64,000 nucleotides of DNA from Blastochloris tepida (GTDB lineage: Bacteria > Pseudomonadota > Alphaproteobacteria > Rhizobiales > Xanthobacteraceae). Both the position numbers and the translations under genes were made by a program. Below the pieces are notes generated by a model. It was not told the DNA's origin and made no database searches. It saw only the letters and a program-made list of their open reading frames with translations. This document shows, one piece after another, positions 19,260-27,632 of the stretch (within the stretch, counting starts at the first letter, position 1; every line of letters begins with the position of its first letter). The stretch lies in NCBI RefSeq assembly GCF_003966715.1, contig NZ_AP018907.1:1972001-2036000 (forward strand), written 5' to 3'.

Positions 19260-19973
19260 TCAGCGTCCCCGCCGGCCGACCGGCGCACTACCCTGCGCCT
19301 GGGCGCCGGGCGGAACCGCCGGCTCCTCCGGCGGCTCCGGCTCCGGCGCGCCCGCCTGCACATGCACCAGCGTCGCCGTCGAGACGTCCAGCACGCGCTC
19401 GCTCCCAGCATCGCGCACGGTGAAGCGCACCGCCAGCGGCAGGCTGCCCATCTTCTCGTCCCAGGCGCTGCGCCAGCCGCCCTCCGGCCCGGCATAGGAA
19501 AACACCACGCGGAACGGCGCGCGCAGCAGCACCACCGGATCGGCGAACGGGATGCGGTCCAGCGAATTGGTACCGAGCGGCAGCGGCACGAACGGCGCGC
19601 GCGTGCGCACCAGCGCGCGGCCGAGCTTGTCCGCCGTCTCGGCGATGCGCACCACCTCCAGGCCCGGCCTGGTGTTCGGGCCGATCGCCGTGCGCACGAA
19701 GATCACCGACAGTTCGTTGCCCACGAACAGCGGCTGCACGTGCTGGCGGTTGGGCGCGACATGCTGGGCGGCGGAAAGATCGGCCGACAGCCGGTCGAGC
19801 GCCACCGCCACCTGCTCGTTGCGCTGAATGCGCCCCAGCCCACGATTCCAGTTCGGCAGCCACTCGGCGGTGACGGCGGCGAGCGCGCTCATGATCAGCC
19901 CCATCAGCGCCATCGCCACCAGCGCCTCGAACAGCGTGAAGCCGGCTTCGCTCCCATTTCGCGAACGGATCAT
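19260..19973 (-). CDS. gspJ: type II secretion minor pseudopilin GspJ
   Basis: 237 residues. Prepilin cleavage motif EAGFTLFEALVAMALMGLIM near residues 9-28, with Gly before Phe and Glu at +5. The rest is a beta-rich periplasmic domain (LDRLSADLSAAQHVAPN). The C-terminus is rich in Pro, Glu and Gly. It overlaps gspI by four bases. Part of the pseudopilus tip complex, matured by the prepilin peptidase at 27626-28252. Confidence 0.92.
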   Translation of the reverse strand: MIRSRNGSEAGFTLFEALVAMALMGLIMSALAAVTAEWLPNWNRGLGRIQRNEQVAVALDRLSADLSAAQHVAPNRQHVQPLFVGNELSVIFVRTAIGPNTRPGLEVVRIAETADKLGRALVRTRAPFVPLPLGTNSLDRIPFADPVVLLRAPFRVVFSYAGPEGGWRSAWDEKMGSLPLAVRFTVRDAGSERVLDVSTATLVHVQAGAPEPEPPEEPAVPPGAQAQGSAPVGRRGR

Positions 19974-20479
19974 TGGCCGGGCCTCGGCATCAGCCGCACC
20001 GTCTCGACCGCCAGCACCGCGCCCGAGGGCGCGCGCACCCGCGCCACCACGCGCTGCGGCATCCAGGGCGAGGCGGCGACCGGCTGGCCGCCGCCGCCGA
20101 AATAGGGCGCCGTGTCGACACGCCAGCGATAGGGGCCGACCTCGCCGCTGAGATTCCCGCGCGACAGCTCCGCGCGGTTCAGCGCGGTGGCGGCGATGAA
20201 GCGCGCGGTCTCGACCAGCGCCACGTGCTGTTCCAGCGTGCGCGTGCCGGTCGCGGCCGTGGCAACCAGCGATCCGATCGCTGCCAGCGACACCGTCACC
20301 AAAGCGAGCGCCGCCACGGCCTCGATCATGGTGAAGCCGGCCTCGCCCTTCCGCTTCGAGCGTCCGACGATCCGGCTGGAACGGCCGGACGCTCTCGCTT
20401 CCTCGTTTGTCGCATTCTCTTTCGCAAAACCGGTTCCCACTTTTGCGGAGAATGCTCTAACTCCGACCGCGCGCGACAA
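19970..20479 (-). CDS. gspI: type II secretion minor pseudopilin GspI, with unusually long leader
   Basis: 169 residues from the TTG at 20479, which has GGGAGG eight bases upstream; a GTG at 20440 is the only other in-frame start before the cleavage site. The prepilin motif GEAGFTMIEAVAALALVTV begins only at about residue 45, so the leader is about 48 residues instead of the usual 5-15. The reason is visible: a 44-bp palindromic repeat (20412-20455), also found after gspD, lies inside the leader-coding stretch. The frame overlaps gspH by 23 bases. The mature part is normal for GspI. True start uncertain. Confidence 0.85.
   Translation of the reverse strand: MSRAVGVRAFSAKVGTGFAKENATNEEARASGRSSRIVGRSKRKGEAGFTMIEAVAALALVTVSLAAIGSLVATAATGTRTLEQHVALVETARFIAATALNRAELSRGNLSGEVGPYRWRVDTAPYFGGGGQPVAASPWMPQRVVARVRAPSGAVLAVETVRLMPRPGQ
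20412..20455 (-). repeat. 44-bp palindromic repeat, copy 1 (within gspI leader)
   Basis: Bounded by GCATTCTC and GAGAATGC as 8-bp inverted ends, with a core containing AAACCGGTT. The reverse complement matches the copy at 26950-26993 at 43 of 44 positions. Elements of this type are common in intergenic DNA of rhizobial genomes. Here it sits at the gspH-gspI junction and appears to be translated as part of the gspI leader. Confidence 0.85.
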
Positions 20480-20993
20480 TGTCGATGCCTCCCGTCAGCC
20501 AGTTGACCCGCACGTCGAAACCGGTGCCGAACCGCATCAGCCGGATGACGCCGCCGCACGACATGCCGCTTCCGAAGAAGCTGATGGTCGACAGCGCCGG
20601 CCGGCCCTCGCAGGTCTGCGGCAGCAGCGCCTCGAACGCCACGTCCTCCGGCAGACGAAGCACGCGGCCGCTCGATCCCGAGATCATCGTCCGGCCGGTG
20701 GCATCGACCTGCGCCGCCACCTGCCGGCGATGGCGGATGGCGGCGGTGCGGTCGGCCTTGAGCAGCGCCGCCGCCTCCAGCGCGTAGGCCTCCAGCCGCG
20801 GCTGCGTGGTGCCGCGCGGCACCCGCGGCACCAGGATCGCGGCCAGCAGCGCCACCATGGCGACGACGCACACCATCTCGATCAGCGTGAAGCCGGCGTC
20901 GCCCCGCGCGAACCTAGTTTGAAGCCGACGAGATGTCGGCGGCAGGCCCGCTGCCGCCCTCCTGCCCGTCGGCGCCCAGGGAGCGCACCTCAT
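20457..20993 (-). CDS. gspH: type II secretion minor pseudopilin GspH
   Basis: About 178 residues if it starts at the ATG at 20993, which lies inside the 3' end of gspG; no strong ribosome site decides the start, and a CTG nearer the cleavage site (after GGAGG) is possible. Cleavage motif DAGFTLIEMVCVVAMVALLA is clear. The mature domain (about 145 residues) has the GspH fold pattern and two cysteines (TCEGRPALS, MSCGGVIRL). A minor pseudopilin beneath the tip complex. Overlaps both gspG and gspI. Confidence 0.85.
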   Translation of the reverse strand: MRCAPWAPTGRRAAAGLPPTSRRLQTRFARGDAGFTLIEMVCVVAMVALLAAILVPRVPRGTTQPRLEAYALEAAALLKADRTAAIRHRRQVAAQVDATGRTMISGSSGRVLRLPEDVAFEALLPQTCEGRPALSTISFFGSGMSCGGVIRLMRFGTGFDVRVNWLTGGIDIVARGRS

Positions 20994-21390
20994 AGGCGCT
21001 GCGTTCGCCCGGCGATCTGTAGACATAGGAATTCCCCCACGGATCGTTGGGGACGGTGCCGCCCTTGAGATAGGGACCGTTCCACCCGCCCGCGCCGCCA
21101 TCCGGGCGCACCAGCGCGGTGAGGCCCTCCGCGCTCGACGGGTAGCGGCCGACATCGAGATAGAACAGATCGAGCGCGCTGGAAAAACTCTGGATCTGGA
21201 TCTTCGCGGCCTTCATCTTGGAGTCGCTCAGATAGTTGAGCACGCGCGGGCCGACCAGCGCCATGATCATGCCGATGATGGTGATCACCACCAGCATCTC
21301 GACCAGCGTGAAGCCGCGCTGGCAATTGCTTCGCCGCCGGCCGGCGCGGCGCGCGGCGCCGTTCGCTGCGTTTCCCACCCGAAGCCTCAT
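20914..21390 (-). CDS. gspG: type II secretion major pseudopilin GspG
   Basis: 158 residues from the ATG at 21390, which has AGGGGAG three bases upstream; the longer frame upstream overlaps gspF and is not used. Leader of 26 basic residues, then RGFTLVEMLVVITIIGMIMA. The mature part has the GspG signatures LSDSKMKAAKIQIQSFSSAL, YPSSAEGLTALV, and NDPWGNSYVYRSPG with the calcium-binding C-terminal loop. Main subunit of the pseudopilus. Seventeen bases separate it from gspF. Confidence 0.95.
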   Translation of the reverse strand: MRLRVGNAANGAARRAGRRRSNCQRGFTLVEMLVVITIIGMIMALVGPRVLNYLSDSKMKAAKIQIQSFSSALDLFYLDVGRYPSSAEGLTALVRPDGGAGGWNGPYLKGGTVPNDPWGNSYVYRSPGERSAYEVRSLGADGQEGGSGPAADISSASN

Positions 21391-21407
21391 CGTCTCCCCT
21401 CTCCCAC

Positions 21408-22622
21408 TCATCCCACGATTTGACTGACCGACAGCAGCGCCGTCATCACCGACACGATCAGGCCGCCGACCACGACGCTGATGACGACGATGGCCAGCGG
21501 CCCAATGATGCCGACGATGCGGTCGAGATGGCGCTGCAGCTTGGCCTCGTAGAAATCGGCGACACGGCCGGCCAGCACCGGAAGCTGCCCGGTCTCCTCG
21601 CCAAGCCGCAGCATGCGCACCGCCATCGGCGGCAGGATGGCGGTCATGGCCAGCGCATCCGACAGCTTGCCGCCATGGCGCACCCGGTCGGCCATCGCCG
21701 TCCACACGTCGAGGCTGCCGGTCACCGCCATGATGTCGACAAGGATGCGCAGCGTCGCCGTCAGCGTCACGCCGCTGCCGAGCAGGATGCCGAGGTTGCG
21801 ACAGAACAGCGCCGTGCGATGGAAGCCGAACACCGTCGCCACCCCCGGCAGCCGCGCCACCCCCGATACCACAGCCGCGCGCACGCCCGGCCGGCGCCAG
21901 GCGAGCCAGCCGCCGATCACCAGCGCCGCCGCCGCGATGGCGATCTCGATCCCGTTTGCACGCAGGAGATCGGACAGCGCGAGGAACGTCTCGATCACCG
22001 GATCGGTCTTGGCGTTGAAGTCGTGCAGCACCGAGGAGAACTGCGGCAGCACGGCGACGACGAAGAACACCAGCACGCCGCCGGCCGCCAGCAGCACGAA
22101 GGCCGGATAATGCAGCGCATCGGTAAGCTTGCGGCGCAGCGCCTCGGCACGCACCCGCTCATTGCCCAGCATTTCCAGCACGTGATCGAGCGTTCCCGAC
22201 ATCTCGCCCACCCGCACCAGCGCCACATACATCGCCGGAAACAATGCGGGATGACGGCCGAGCGCCTCGGCGAAGCTATCGCCGCCGAGGATGGCGGCGC
22301 GGATCTTGACCACAGTCGGCCGCAGCCGGCCGACATCCATGTCGTTGGCGAGAAGATCGAGCCCGTCGTCGAGCCGCGCGCCGGCCTTGAGCAGCAGCGC
22401 GAGGTCGCGGGTGAACACCGTCACGTCCTCGGCCCTGGGCCGCGAGAGCATCGCCAGCGAGAACGACGACAAGGCCGCCGAGCCGTCCTCCGGCGCGGTC
22501 TCGATTGGCACGAGTCCGAGATATTCGATGCGATGGGAGACTTCCGCCACGCTGGGGGCGGCGATCGAGCCGGTGACGATCTCGCCGGTCTGGGTCAGCG
22601 CGCGGTAGCGGAAGTTCGGCAT
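21408..22622 (-). CDS. gspF: type II secretion inner-membrane platform protein GspF
   Basis: 404 residues from the ATG at 22622, two bases after the gspE stop. Begins MPNFRYRALTQTGEIVTG as GspF/PilC proteins do. Two T2SSF helical bundles (about residues 68-190 and 270-395), each with the pattern GEMSGTLDHVLEMLGN / GEETGQLPVLAGRVADFYE, and three membrane helices, the last near IIGPLAIVVISVVVGGLIVS. Assembles pseudopilins together with GspE. Confidence 0.94.
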   Translation of the reverse strand: MPNFRYRALTQTGEIVTGSIAAPSVAEVSHRIEYLGLVPIETAPEDGSAALSSFSLAMLSRPRAEDVTVFTRDLALLLKAGARLDDGLDLLANDMDVGRLRPTVVKIRAAILGGDSFAEALGRHPALFPAMYVALVRVGEMSGTLDHVLEMLGNERVRAEALRRKLTDALHYPAFVLLAAGGVLVFFVVAVLPQFSSVLHDFNAKTDPVIETFLALSDLLRANGIEIAIAAAALVIGGWLAWRRPGVRAAVVSGVARLPGVATVFGFHRTALFCRNLGILLGSGVTLTATLRILVDIMAVTGSLDVWTAMADRVRHGGKLSDALAMTAILPPMAVRMLRLGEETGQLPVLAGRVADFYEAKLQRHLDRIVGIIGPLAIVVISVVVGGLIVSVMTALLSVSQIVG

Positions 22623-22624
22623 GG

Positions 22625-24307
22625 TCAGCGCACCGTCGTCACGCGCAGCACCTCGGCCGGCGAGGTCAGGCCGGCGCGGCACTTGGCGAGGCCGTCGTCG
22701 ATCATCGTCGTCATGCCGTTCTCGATCGCCACTCTGTCGATCGACGCCCAGTCGGAGGCGGAATCGACGAGGCTCCGCACCTCCCCGGTCATTTCGAGAA
22801 TCTCGAACACGCCGAGCCGGCCGCGATAGCCGGTGCCGCCGCAGCGCTCGCACCCCGCCGGCTCGAAGATCGTCTCGCCGGACGCGAGCCCCAACGCGGC
22901 GTAGCGCGGGTCGGCGGCGATGTCGGCCTCGGTCAGCGCGCGCGGCGCCTTGCAGCGCTCGCAGAGCTGGCGCACCAGCCGCTGCGCGATCACCGCGCGC
23001 AATGTCGAGCGCAGCAGAAAGGCCTCGACGCCGAGATCGAGCAGGCGCGGCACGGCGGCGGCGGCCGTCTCGGTGTGCAGCGTGGTGAGCACGAGATGGC
23101 CGGTGAGCGCGGCGTGGATGGCGATGTGCGCGGTCTCGGAATCGCGCACCTCGCCGACCATGATGACGTCCGGATCCTGGCGCACGAAGGAGCGCAGCGC
23201 CGCCGCGAAGGTCAGCCCGATCGAAGGCTTCGCCTGCGTCTGGCTGATGCCGGCGATCTCGTATTCGACCGGATCCTCGATGGTGAGGATCTTGCGCGTC
23301 GGCTCGTTGAGGATCGACAGCACGGTGGCGAGCGTGGTGGTCTTGCCGCTGCCGGTCGGGCCGGTCACCACGATCATGCCGTGCGGCAGCGTCAGCAGGC
23401 GACGCAAGGTTCGCTCGTCACGCTCCGAGAAGCCGAGCTTCTCGATCGCCAGCAGGCCGCGTTCCTTCGACAGCAGGCGGATGACCGCGGACTCGCCGTG
23501 CTGGGTCGGCATGATGGCGACGCGCACATCGAGCTCGCCGCGCGACAGCCGCACGCGGGCGCCGCCATCCTGCGGAACCCGCCGCTCGGCGATGTTGAGG
23601 CCGGACAGGATCTTGATGCGCGAGATGACGGCCTGCGGCAGCGCGCCGGCCGGCGTCGGCACTGTGCGCAGCAGGCCATCGACGCGCATGCGGATCACCA
23701 GCGCGTTGCGGCCGGGCTCGATATGGATGTCGCTGGCGCGCAGCTCCGCCGCGGTCTCGAACAGGTCGTTGACCGCGCGCACCACCGGCGCGCCGCTGGC
23801 GAGATCGCGCAAGGAATCGATGTCGTCCTCGTGCGCCGGGCCGCTGACGGTGCCTTCGGCAGGCCCCGCCTGCTCCTCGCCCAGACGCTGCTCCAGCGCA
23901 GTGGCGATGTCCTCGAAGCTGGCGATGCGGATCGCCAGCCCCTCGCCCAGCACGATGGTGGCGGCGCGGATGGCCGCCGTGTCGGTGGGATCGGCGAGCG
24001 CGATCGACGGCGCGTTGTCCGTGCCCGCGAACGGATAGATCATCACCTCGCGCAGGAAGCGGCGCGAGAACTGCTGCACCAGCGGCCGCGCGGCGAGAAG
24101 GTCGGGCAGCGCCAATCGCGGCAGGTCGAAGAAGCGCGCCACCTCGTCGGCGAAGTCGGAGGCCGACAGTTCGCTCGCCTCCCACAACTTGCGCAGGCCG
24201 CGCCCGCCGGCCGCGCCCGACGCCTCCTGCTGCATGCCGGCCGGCGCCGGCTGGCCGGTGCGGCTCCGCAGGTGGGTCGCGAAATCGCCCGCGCGCGCAT
24301 CGACCAT
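22625..24307 (-). CDS. gspE: type II secretion ATPase GspE
   Basis: 560 residues from the ATG at 24307; the open frame continues to 24508 but that part reads through the tandem repeats at 24310-24357. Contains an N-terminal MshEN/N1E-like domain, the CTE core with Walker A GPTGSGKTTTLATVLS, Walker B and Asp box (IMVGEVRDSETAHIA), His box (LVLTTLHTETAAA) and the tetracysteine zinc finger (LCERCKAP ... CERCGGTGYRG). It drives pseudopilus assembly from the cytoplasmic face. First gene of the operon; no good Shine-Dalgarno precedes the chosen ATG, so the start is not certain. Confidence 0.94.
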   Translation of the reverse strand: MVDARAGDFATHLRSRTGQPAPAGMQQEASGAAGGRGLRKLWEASELSASDFADEVARFFDLPRLALPDLLAARPLVQQFSRRFLREVMIYPFAGTDNAPSIALADPTDTAAIRAATIVLGEGLAIRIASFEDIATALEQRLGEEQAGPAEGTVSGPAHEDDIDSLRDLASGAPVVRAVNDLFETAAELRASDIHIEPGRNALVIRMRVDGLLRTVPTPAGALPQAVISRIKILSGLNIAERRVPQDGGARVRLSRGELDVRVAIMPTQHGESAVIRLLSKERGLLAIEKLGFSERDERTLRRLLTLPHGMIVVTGPTGSGKTTTLATVLSILNEPTRKILTIEDPVEYEIAGISQTQAKPSIGLTFAAALRSFVRQDPDVIMVGEVRDSETAHIAIHAALTGHLVLTTLHTETAAAAVPRLLDLGVEAFLLRSTLRAVIAQRLVRQLCERCKAPRALTEADIAADPRYAALGLASGETIFEPAGCERCGGTGYRGRLGVFEILEMTGEVRSLVDSASDWASIDRVAIENGMTTMIDDGLAKCRAGLTSPAEVLRVTTVR

Positions 24308-24309
24308 GA

Positions 24310-24357
24310 GCGTGTACCGAATTGGGCGTGTACCGAAGTGGGCGTGTTCCGAGAACG
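24310..24357. promoter_or_regulatory. three tandem 16-bp direct repeats at the gspE start
   Basis: GCGTGTACCGAATTGG, GCGTGTACCGAAGTGG and GCGTGTTCCGAGAACG follow each other without spacing immediately upstream of the gspE ATG, in the divergent gspE-gspD region. A 16-bp period is not a multiple of three, which argues against conserved coding and for a protein-binding array or iteron-like operator. Function inferred. Confidence 0.6.
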
Positions 24358-24510
24358 CACGCAATGCCGCCGGACCGCGACCGGCAGCGCGGCAATCGCG
24401 CCCTTCTATCACCGGCTCCGTATTGGATTTGTGACGCTGCCGCGACCGCGCTGCTTCCGTGCGCGTCGCGCAGTCGTTGCCCACACGCCGCGCCAATATG
24501 CCTGTCACAT

Positions 24511-24531
24511 TCGACGGCTAAAATCCGTCGA
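24511..24531. promoter_or_regulatory. inverted repeat upstream of gspD
   Basis: TCGACGG and CCGTCGA flank seven A/T-rich bases, about 65 bp before the gspD start. With the tandem repeats nearby it is a candidate operator for the divergent T2SS promoters. No regulator gene lies next to it. Confidence 0.4.
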
Positions 24532-24594
24532 GCCTGGGGTTCGCGCGGCGACGTGCGGGCCCGTGTCAGCGTTGAAGTCGAACAGGTGAGACAG

Positions 24595-26949
24595 GTGCAA
24601 CAGCCAATCCGCCGAGACCCGGCGCGTCGTTGCGGATTGCTGGTCGTGTGTTCGGCAATCTGCATGACGCTGCTTGCGGCCTGCAATGCGGTGCCGATGG
24701 GCCCCGACGACGGGCGCGAGCCGGACGTGTTCGACAAGGTCCGGGCGATCGATCTGTGGCCGCGCTTTCCCTCGGAGGTGCGCCAGGGCGAGCCCAACAG
24801 CGGCAAGCGCGTCGCCACCGCAATCTATGCCGGCGACGAGACGGCGGCAGCCACCAACCCGCCGCAATCGCAACCCTCCGCCGACGGCCAGAGCTACGAC
24901 CTCAATTTCGAGAACACGCCGGTGGCCTCGGTGGCCAAGGTCGTGCTCGGCGACATTCTCGGCACGGGCTACACCATCGATCCGCGCGTGCAGGGCACGG
25001 TGAGCATGGCGTCCGGCCGGCCGATCGCGAAATCCGACATCGCCTTCGTGCTGGAGAATGCGCTGCGGCTGAGCGGCGTCGCGCTGGTGCGCGATCCCGC
25101 CGGCTATCGGCTGATGCCGCAGGCCGAGGCGGTCGGCACCGGCAGCATCGATGCCGCCGGGCGGGCAGAGCCGGGCTACGGCATTTCGGTGGTGCCGCTG
25201 CAACACGTGTCGGCGCCGACGCTGCTGAAGCTGGTCGACAGCTTCGCCACCAAGCCCGGCATGGTGCGCGCCGAGCCCGGCCGCAATCTCATTATCATTC
25301 AGGGCACCGGCAGCGAGCGGCGCAACGCCATCGATCTGGCGCTGAGCTTCGATGCCGATTGGATGCGCGGCCAATCGGTCGGCATCTTTCCGGTGCAGAA
25401 CAGCAATCCCGAGCCGATCATCTCCGAGCTGGAGAAGATCCTGGATTCGGGCGAAGGCGGCCTGAGCCAGAACGTGGTCAAGTTCCAATCCATCACCCGC
25501 ATGAACGCGGTGCTGGCGGTGACGCGCAAGCCCGAGGCGCTGCGCACGGTGGAGACCTGGATCCGAAGGCTCGACGAGGCCGATACGGCGCGCGCCGGCG
25601 TGCGTGTCTACACGCTGAAATATGGCGAGGCGCGCCACATCGCGCGCATCCTCAACGAGATGTTCGTGGGTGGCGGCGGATCGTCGGCGTCGTCCTCGCT
25701 CGACAGTGCCAGCAACCAGCTTGCGCCGGGCGCGGGCGCCTCCGCCAGCTCCAGCCTGGGGTCGGGTTCAGGCTCGGGCAGCGGCTCGAATTCCAGCCTC
25801 ACGCGCCTGTCGGGCAGCAACAGCCAGTCGTCCTCCAGCGCGTTCGGGCAGCGTTCGCAGAGCGGCAGCGACAGCGCCAGCGCCTCCCTCTCCGGCGGCG
25901 GCGGCCAGGGTGGGCTCGGCCTCACCTCGGCTGTGTCGTCGGGGGCCGTGTCGTCGGGCGGCGGCGGCACGCCGATCATGCAGAACGTGCGCATCACCGC
26001 CAATCCGGTCAACAATGCGCTGCTGATCTATGCCAACCAGGAGAACTTCACCATCATCGAGCGCACGCTGCGCCAGATCGACCGGCCGCAGCTGCAGGTG
26101 GGGATCGATGCCACCATCGCCGAGGTGACGCTCAACGACAACCTCACCTATGGCGTGCAGTTCTTCCTCACCAGCAAGAATCTCGGCCTGCCGGCGGACC
26201 GCGGCTCGGTGCTCAACACCGCCGCCGCCACCGTCACCAAGACCTTCATCAACCGCGCCCTGCCCGGCTTCAACTTCCTGATCGGCCCGGAAGCGCAGCC
26301 GAACATGATCCTCGATGCGCTGCATTCGGTGACCGACGTCAAGGTGCTGTCGAACCCCTCGGTGGTGGTGATCGACAATGAGGTGGCGACGCTGCAGGTG
26401 GGCGACGAGGTGCCGGTTTCGACCGGCAGCGCCACGGTGCTCACCACCTCCAACACGGTGGTCAACACCATCGACTATCGCAACACCGGCGTCATCCTGC
26501 GCGTGGTGCCGCGCATCAATGCCAATGGCACCGTGCGGCTCGACATCGAGCAGGAGATCAGCAACGTCGCCAACACCTCGACCGGCTCGTCGTCGTCCTC
26601 GTCGTCGAGTTCATCGAGCAACCTGACGCCGACCGTGTCGCAGCGCAAGGTGCGCAGCTCGATCTCGGTGGCGAGCGGCCAGACCGTGCTGCTCGCCGGG
26701 CTGATCAGCGAGCGCCAGTCGGGCGTGCGCGACGGCGTGCCGATCCTCGACCAGATCCCGCTGATCGGCGAGGCGTTCTCGCAGACCGGCAGGACGATCA
26801 ACCGCACCGAGCTGATCATCTTCATCCGGCCGCAGATCATCCGCGACAGCGTCGATGCCCATTATGTCGCCGAGGAGCTGCGCACCAAGCTGCGCGGCAC
26901 CATCGGCGCGGTCGGCGCCGGCGGGCCGCTGCTGCCGAACTATCGCTGA
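24595..26949 (+). CDS. gspD: type II secretion secretin GspD (predicted lipoprotein)
   Basis: 784 residues from the GTG at 24595, preceded by AGGTGAG at five bases. The signal peptide ends in a lipobox, MTLLAACNAV, with Cys30 as the lipidated residue. N0 domain (YDLNFENTPVASVAKVVLG), N1-N3 ring domains, then the secretin domain with VLSNPSVVVIDNEVATLQVG, YRNTGVILRVVPRINANGTV and VPILDQIPLIGEAF. A long Ser/Gly-rich insert lies at about residues 359-462 inside N3, and a second Ser run near residues 660-672. Forms the outer-membrane channel; the lipid anchor may replace a pilotin. Transcribed away from gspE. Confidence 0.96.
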   Translation: MQQPIRRDPARRCGLLVVCSAICMTLLAACNAVPMGPDDGREPDVFDKVRAIDLWPRFPSEVRQGEPNSGKRVATAIYAGDETAAATNPPQSQPSADGQSYDLNFENTPVASVAKVVLGDILGTGYTIDPRVQGTVSMASGRPIAKSDIAFVLENALRLSGVALVRDPAGYRLMPQAEAVGTGSIDAAGRAEPGYGISVVPLQHVSAPTLLKLVDSFATKPGMVRAEPGRNLIIIQGTGSERRNAIDLALSFDADWMRGQSVGIFPVQNSNPEPIISELEKILDSGEGGLSQNVVKFQSITRMNAVLAVTRKPEALRTVETWIRRLDEADTARAGVRVYTLKYGEARHIARILNEMFVGGGGSSASSSLDSASNQLAPGAGASASSSLGSGSGSGSGSNSSLTRLSGSNSQSSSSAFGQRSQSGSDSASASLSGGGGQGGLGLTSAVSSGAVSSGGGGTPIMQNVRITANPVNNALLIYANQENFTIIERTLRQIDRPQLQVGIDATIAEVTLNDNLTYGVQFFLTSKNLGLPADRGSVLNTAAATVTKTFINRALPGFNFLIGPEAQPNMILDALHSVTDVKVLSNPSVVVIDNEVATLQVGDEVPVSTGSATVLTTSNTVVNTIDYRNTGVILRVVPRINANGTVRLDIEQEISNVANTSTGSSSSSSSSSSSNLTPTVSQRKVRSSISVASGQTVLLAGLISERQSGVRDGVPILDQIPLIGEAFSQTGRTINRTELIIFIRPQIIRDSVDAHYVAEELRTKLRGTIGAVGAGGPLLPNYR

Positions 26950-26993
26950 GCATTCTCCGCAAAAGTGGGAACCGGTTTTGCGAACGAGAATGC
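26950..26993 (+). repeat. 44-bp palindromic repeat, copy 2 (after gspD)
   Basis: Begins at the base after the gspD stop and has the inverted ends GCATTCTC / GAGAATGC. It differs from the reverse complement of the copy at 20412-20455 at one position. May act as a transcript-end hairpin for gspD. Confidence 0.85.
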
Positions 26994-27029
26994 GATGAAC
27001 GCAGAACTTTGAGCGGGGGTGTGCGATCG

Positions 27030-27632
27030 ATGCGGACGAAAGCCGGCATGGATGAAGGCACGCAACGCCCAGCGCGCATGCGTCGAGGGCGGCCGCTGCT
27101 GGCGCTGCTGGCGCTCGGCGCGGTGATGCTCGCCAGCGTGCCGCCGGCTCATGCCGACAGCTTCGCATCCGGCCGCGCCGCCTATGCGCGCGGCGACTAT
27201 GTGAAGGCGGCGAAGCTGTTCACGATGGCGGCCGAGCGCGGCAATGCGCGGGCGCAGGCGATGCTCGGCTTCATGTACGCCAACGGCCAGGGCGTGCCGC
27301 AGGCCTATGACGCCGCGGTCTACTGGTATCGGCTCGCCGCCGAGCAGGGCGAGAGCCGGGCGCAGTATCTGCTCGGCCTGATGTACGACAAGGGGCTCGG
27401 CGTGCCGATCGACGAGATCGCCGCGCACAAATGGCTGAACCTCGCCGCGGCCGGCGCCTCGCCGGCCAATCGCGAATTCTTCCTGCGGCTGCGCGACGCG
27501 GTGGCCTCGAAGATGACGCTGGGCCAGATCGCCGAGGCGCAATGGCTGGCGCTGGAATGGACCGAGCGCCGCAACGCCCCGAGCCTGCCACCGCCGCCTC
27601 CGGGCGCCGTCCCGATCGACCCGCTTCAGTAG
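27030..27632 (+). CDS. exported Sel1-repeat protein
   Basis: 200 residues from the ATG at 27030, which follows a GGGGGTG; the open frame begins seven codons earlier at a TTG. Signal peptide (PLLALLALGAVMLASVPPAHA), then Sel1/TPR-like repeats: ARAQAMLGFMYANGQGVPQA, SRAQYLLGLMYDKGLGVP and a final AAHKWLNLAAAGA. Such repeats bind peptides or partner proteins. It lies 80 bp after gspD on the same strand, so a periplasmic role linked to secretion is possible but not shown. Its last seven bases overlap the convergent prepilin peptidase gene. Confidence 0.82.
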   Translation: MRTKAGMDEGTQRPARMRRGRPLLALLALGAVMLASVPPAHADSFASGRAAYARGDYVKAAKLFTMAAERGNARAQAMLGFMYANGQGVPQAYDAAVYWYRLAAEQGESRAQYLLGLMYDKGLGVPIDEIAAHKWLNLAAAGASPANREFFLRLRDAVASKMTLGQIAEAQWLALEWTERRNAPSLPPPPPGAVPIDPLQ

